Shown: in pieces, positions 59,026-64,000 of the stretch
How positions within the stretch are numbered: the stretch's first letter is position 1
Layout of the letters: each line of letters starts with the position of its first letter
Source of the DNA: Cyrtodaria siliqua
Taxonomy: Eukaryota > Mollusca > Bivalvia > Adapedonta > Hiatellidae
Assembly (NCBI GenBank): GCA_037043455.1
Contig: JAWPHD010002633.1
Location: forward strand, 62,001-126,000
DNA length: 64,000 nt
Direction of reading: 5' to 3'
Program-made: the position numbers and the translations under genes
Notes under the pieces: model-generated
What the model was told of the DNA's origin: nothing
What the model saw: the letters and a program-made list of their open reading frames with translations, nothing else
Databases searched by the model: none

Positions 59026-60054
59026 TTCTAATTGATTGTGTATGTTATTGAAAAGTGAAAAGTCTCATCATATAACCATTTCTACGTGTATCAATATGTT
59101 TTATGTGTAGCGTATGAAATGAGGCATTTTAGAAATGTATAGTCTGTTTTGTGTTCAAGTATACAATAAGGGTGACCATGTGAAATTAAAACAATTAGTT
59201 AGTTTGTCTGTTATCAATAATCAAAGTATATTCAAAGTTACACACTATACTTTGCATTCTCATACCGTCAACAATATATTTTAGTTTTGACCATCGTTGA
59301 AAGATAAATTGTTTGAATACCAACGATTTAGATTTATATTTTAGTCGATATATCAGTAATAGGTAAACTGATTAAATAAATGTAAAGTGCATTTATGTAT
59401 TATCCTACACCGTATATTTAGTCCAGTTATGTCTAGTGCGTAACCTGTACAAGTACAATGTTATCAGTTTATTGGCCTGATCAAACACCGAATAATGTAA
59501 AATGTAAGAACGAGTTGAGGCCGTCAGCGTGTTGACTTTCAAGAACATGACATAACCTTGTAAGCTTTCCAAAATGTTCAGACAGACTTGTTTCTTCTAA
59601 GCAACTAATATTAAAAGTATAAATCCTGGTAATAGACCTCAGCGGTCCATTTTGCCTCCTACCGTTCCAGTATCGTTGGGACAGCATTTGGTCGCCATGG
59701 TCACGCTAGATGGAGACATTATGTGTACATTGTGAAAATCCTCTTTGATTCATAAATATAATTGATACAAATCAATGCTATTTGGCGCCTACATAAACAG
59801 TTTATAAAACTTTTAACTCCAAGTAAGAGGTTTGTATGACCATGATGACTAATCGGCATCGATGGTGAACAAGCCAAATCAATTTTGTATTATAATATTT
59901 AATTTTCAGCAAATTTATTTCAAGAAACTTAACAATATACTTGAACGCTTTATTGTTCCAACTAATTTTTATTAGTGTGGTAACTGTATTATTTTGTTAT
60001 GTTGAATATGTGTGTTACGTGGTCGTTAAATACATTTGGTGAACGTTAAAAGGG
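59026..60054. other. No gene seen
   Basis: AT-rich; nothing supported. Confidence 0.45.
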
Positions 60055-60330
60055 GTATGAAAGAAGAAATTTGGAAATTGCCGAACACGATAAATACAAA
60101 ATATTGCATTCTCTTTCTGACTGACACTGCTCATGAACAGTAGTGTGAAGTGCGTGCTACAATTCACGTCCTCTAGCCCCGGGTTGAGCAGAACTCATTA
60201 TTTAAAATGAATGTCAACAGTTCATACCATTAAGCCACCCCGAAGATGGTATGCATATGACGGTGAACTTGGAACCTTCAACGCGGTATTTTCACACCAT
60301 GCCATGACCAGCGGCATATAATGGTATATT
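60055..60330 (-). repeat. Dispersed hairpin family, copy 6 (partial, diverged)
   Basis: GCCGAACACGATAAATAC, TCATGAACAGTAGTG, CCTCTAGCCCCGGGTTGAGC, and AAGATGGTATGCATATGACG match copies 2 and 5. The hairpin stem is mismatched. Confidence 0.6.
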
Positions 60331-63300
60331 GTTAGGTGATTTGTTACGCTGTACTTCTTTTTTTCTTGTTTCTTTTTTTTTTTTAGTATTTACATAAAAC
60401 AAATATATAGACGTGTTGAAGCGTTGGTATTGTGTTTTGATATGACAATTTCAAAAAAGTGTTCAGTCGGTCACCAAAATTATATACAACAGTTGATCAT
60501 CATTTGTTCATTGATAAAGTTCTTTAGTATCACTGTATATGCATAAGTTAAATGAATTAACTCGTCGAATAATGACAAAATAACACTGTTTATCAAAACT
60601 CTATCCAGGTGTTCAGGTCATATAAGAACATGTATGAGTCCACTAACTGTATAGGTTTTACAAGGGTTCTTAAAAAATACCAGTAATTGAATATGCGTTA
60701 AATAAGTTAAGAGTTGGTAAGTAATTTTTGGGGTTTGATCTGGCTGATTACAACCGTTTATAGTATATCTATATCTATAGAGTTTGCACTCTCAAAACAT
60801 ATACGTTATATATATACATCGTCGTCAGTAGGTTGAGAAACGGTGTAGGTCTGTTGTTAAATTTGCCTTTGGATGACGGGTAGGGACTTTAAGTAGCAGT
60901 GGTACCCAGTCGAAAGGAATAATAGTCCAAGAAAAGTTGATATATTAACCTATATACTAGTTAGATGTATATATTTATTAAATATTGATACTTCATTGTG
61001 CTGGCTACATTTTATCACAGTCGAGCTATTCGCAAATTTCTATAAATTTAAAGCTAAAAGCGTTTTATTTGTTTCAGTAATGACAGCATTTAATGACAAG
61101 CTGATTAAAACTTATCAGTTACATGTTATGATCTAAAATGAAATAAAGACGTTTCTATTTAAGCGTAAAGTCGACATATTTAATTGGAACAAAGCACTTA
61201 TCCTTATTTCAGATAAGATAAATTGTTTAGATCGTTAACAATCTTAAGGGGTACACACTTGACATTTGACATTTGACATTTACAATCGGGTAGATATTCG
61301 TTATAGGGTACCTACAATGGACCGTCGTCCGCGGTGCAAATCGGACCTGGGATGGTTCGGTTGGTAACGCCGGTCTATATGGTTTATGTGTGTATTGGAA
61401 CTAAAAAGTCTCAACATCGGCGTGGAAATAGGCCACTCTTTTGTAATGTATTGTGTCTCATTCGAAACAGTGTATGCTATTAATTGCGAGAGTATATAAC
61501 GATGACGTGCAACTCGGGCAACTTGGCCTCTAGCCATTTCCGCCCCGATTTGGTCAACTCGGACCCCTAACTCGGACTCCACTTCTATACATTGTTTATA
61601 TGTTTATTAAAGCTATTTTGTTTACGATTTCGGTTGATCTGAGTGAACTAAATGATGAATATATCGGTATTTTCTTCGGTTGATTTGAATACAATCAATT
61701 TGTATATCATGTTTTTAGCTTTATTTTATATCTTTTTTTCAGATCCTAACAGGCAAATGAAATGAAGAAATACGAAGAAACGTATAACAATTTAAGCTTT
61801 ATTTTGCTATCAAAATTTCATTGTGTTAATATATATACAAACACAAAAATGTATATATTATACATCTATAGCAGGCCCTTGTGTCAAACTTCTTCATTGT
61901 TATATAATAACATGTATTATATACACGGCACTAGACTACTAATTTGATTGTATGTTGCACAAAAACAGAAGATATTTTTGTTGAATGTGTATGCGTGCGT
62001 GCGAGCGTGCTTTTTAGCGCGCGTTCATGTGTGAGCGTTTGTTGCGTCTGTCAAATACACTGCATTGACATTTGAACATTTATTGATTGTGATACGCGGT
62101 TGCCATGCTTCGTGACCTTGCATGTTGTATCCTCACGGGCTTTTGAGCCTATTGAAATTTCTAAATAAAAGCAACTTGTATCTATTCTGAGAAAGATAAA
62201 AAGTAACGTATTTTCTTTCAATTAGTATATAGACAGCAAAACAGGAAATAATAAATGATGTAAATGGAATGGTTAGATCGACAATCACCAATATACCAAA
62301 CAAAATAATGTTTTGAAAAGTTCAGTACACAGGGGAATTATCCCCCTTTTTCTTCAAACATGATTTTTTGGCAAAAACACATTAACTCTACGAAAATTAC
62401 CTAAATGTGTAGATGACAATATCCTCTATACGTTGCTTCCGGAAAGAATCACACTAAAACAACACCGATTGTGTAGGTAGCAGTTTTTGATTATCAGAAA
62501 ACCATCAAATTATCTCCCTTTAAGTGTTTATAGCATCCATAAAAAGTATTGCTTGGCAAACAATTAAAATGTTTAATAGAAAAGTTAGCACCCGGTGAAG
62601 TGTACTTACAGACATCAACACTTTTTTTAATTATAGCGCTGTTTAAGCTGTCATTCGCCCTCAGAATATGGTATATGGGAATACCAACATAAAAAAGACA
62701 AAAAAAGGGGATAATTTCTCTTTTTTTGGTGAGTATATATTTAAAAATAACGATGTGATGACCATAATGATTCAATCATAATTAATATTTGTTGTGAAAT
62801 ACACAATTAATTTCGCTATTGAATAAGAATTATTGATATCATCATCTGATACAAAAATATATGTGAGGGCCGAGTTGACCATATAGTTGAAGGTGTACGG
62901 TATAGTATTAACAGTTCACTTTATTTATCTTATCAATTATGACGTTAATATAACTGTTATCTCAATCATGTGATTTCGTTTGATGATCTGTATATCCATA
63001 TTCAGTCTCAACACCAACCAATCCAGTGAAACTAATACATATTATAGTTAATTGGCATTCACGTTTTTGGGTAAGTTTCTGCTTCTTTTGTATTTGGTTT
63101 AAATATATATACGCAATACTGATTTCTTCATAAGTTAAGGAAATCGTTTTCAAAATAATTGTAACCTACTGTTCTTTAGACATAAATTTAACCATGATGA
63201 TTCCTCATGCATTGGTCTTATTTTTATTAATTGTTTCGCATAACTAATCTCTGAAACTACGTTCTATCTCCATATCAAAGTCCAATACTTCACGATGGAA

Positions 63301-64000
63301 ATAAACTCTGCCTCAGTCCATTCTATCGTCATTCGTCTATCTTATGTTTAGTTTGTTCCAGTTATACAATAGGAAATCATAATAATACCATTTGAAAAAC
63401 TATGTACTATTAATATTAGAGAACTGGATATTCGCGATAAGGAAAACATGTTTTGCACATAGTATATATTTTAATTTCTCATTTCTATATTTTATTCTTC
63501 ACAGTAATGTATTATTGCTACATCAATGCAATACATATATACAATATCGATATAAAATATATATATTAGTAAAAGCCCTCTAACAATAAAATGATAAGTG
63601 TTCTGCATGTGTCGATTCAGTTTGCTACTGATTTCTGTCAAAGTCGTTTTTCGAAAATATAAAGAGAATGCCTCACTCCTATTGTAGAATCAGAAGGCTA
63701 ACATCAATACCCCTGGGAGGTATATATGGTAGTTACGCTTAATTGACGTCAACCCTCAATGCTAATGTTAACCAATATTTATGTAAACAAAAATCAAAAT
63801 TGCAAACTGAAACGTCGTTTATTGAAGGAAAACCCAAGCATGATTGTGGTTTAACGGCTTGTCGTATATATAAATATATAATATACATATATAACACCTA
63901 GATATGTGTTTTCAGATAAATGGTGTTTGGCTGTCATAATGTTTAATATAATTCTATAATTCACGAACTATACAAATTGTCATTGTATTTCGAACATGAG
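60331..64000. other. No gene seen
   Basis: AT-rich sequence with poly-T (about 60356-60385), a small GCGT-rich stretch (61990-62030) and a 61582-61301 minus-strand frame of 93 codons without recognisable domain. A TCCGAGTTGACC word near 61552 (minus) and a related one near 62870 may be a short repeat. No gene is supported. Confidence 0.45.

Noticed and set aside
1..64000. CRISPR array or bacterial operon
   Set aside because: The repeats are long, diverged and lack spacer structure, and genes have introns; the window is eukaryotic.

Overview
This is an AT-rich eukaryotic window with no bacterial features, most likely from a bivalve mollusc. That reading rests on a combination seen here: a 2A-like leader exon, a HEPN/STAND/ankyrin receptor-like gene, many ~150-178 bp tandem arrays carrying a GAGTTATGGCCC core, and Penelope-like elements with the endonuclease in front of the reverse transcriptase. 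The species cannot be fixed from the sequence alone.

One host gene can be supported, on the + strand from 4057 to 27297. Exon 1 (4057-4243) encodes a hydrophobic leader ending in a 2A-like motif (GIETNPGP). Exon 2 (9554-10318) encodes a HEPN domain with an R-N-x4-H motif and a coiled coil. Exon 3 (24007-24102) is a 96-nt linker. Exon 4 (24509-27297) encodes a STAND P-loop NTPase and ankyrin repeats. All three introns have canonical GT/AG ends and are phase 1, and the frame stays open throughout, giving a predicted 1,278-residue protein. The architecture is NLR-like: leader, possible RNase effector, NTPase switch, repeat sensor. The ankyrin array is built of 201-bp near-identical units. A TTA-to-TAA change ends the frame at 27297, and homologous units decay progressively to about 29010.

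The remainder is repeats and dead mobile elements. Introns 1 and 2 (5.3 and 13.7 kb) hold a Penelope-like element, a LINE tail, a Harbinger transposase fragment, several tandem arrays and a solo LTR. Downstream are a duplicated block rich in TGACGTC sites (29.5-30.1 kb), a nearly complete Tc1-like transposon with terminal repeats, TA duplications and an intron (34934-36555), a 187-bp MITE, a second 161-bp-unit array element (38.7-39.8 kb), a second Penelope-like copy on the minus strand (43985-46000), a Ty3/Gypsy remnant (46.1-48.6 kb), a decayed zinc-finger fragment, and tRNA-like fossils. Two dispersed families recur: short 3'-end pieces of the Penelope-like element, and a roughly 500-bp family with two hairpins whose stems co-vary between copies.

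The most notable observations are the in-frame joining of the 2A-like leader to the HEPN-STAND-ankyrin cassette by phase-1 exons, the stop-ended and decaying ankyrin tail, a perfect 95-bp inverted repeat inside a Penelope-like copy, the covarying hairpins, and the shared core of otherwise different tandem arrays. From about 60.3 kb to the end I see no gene.
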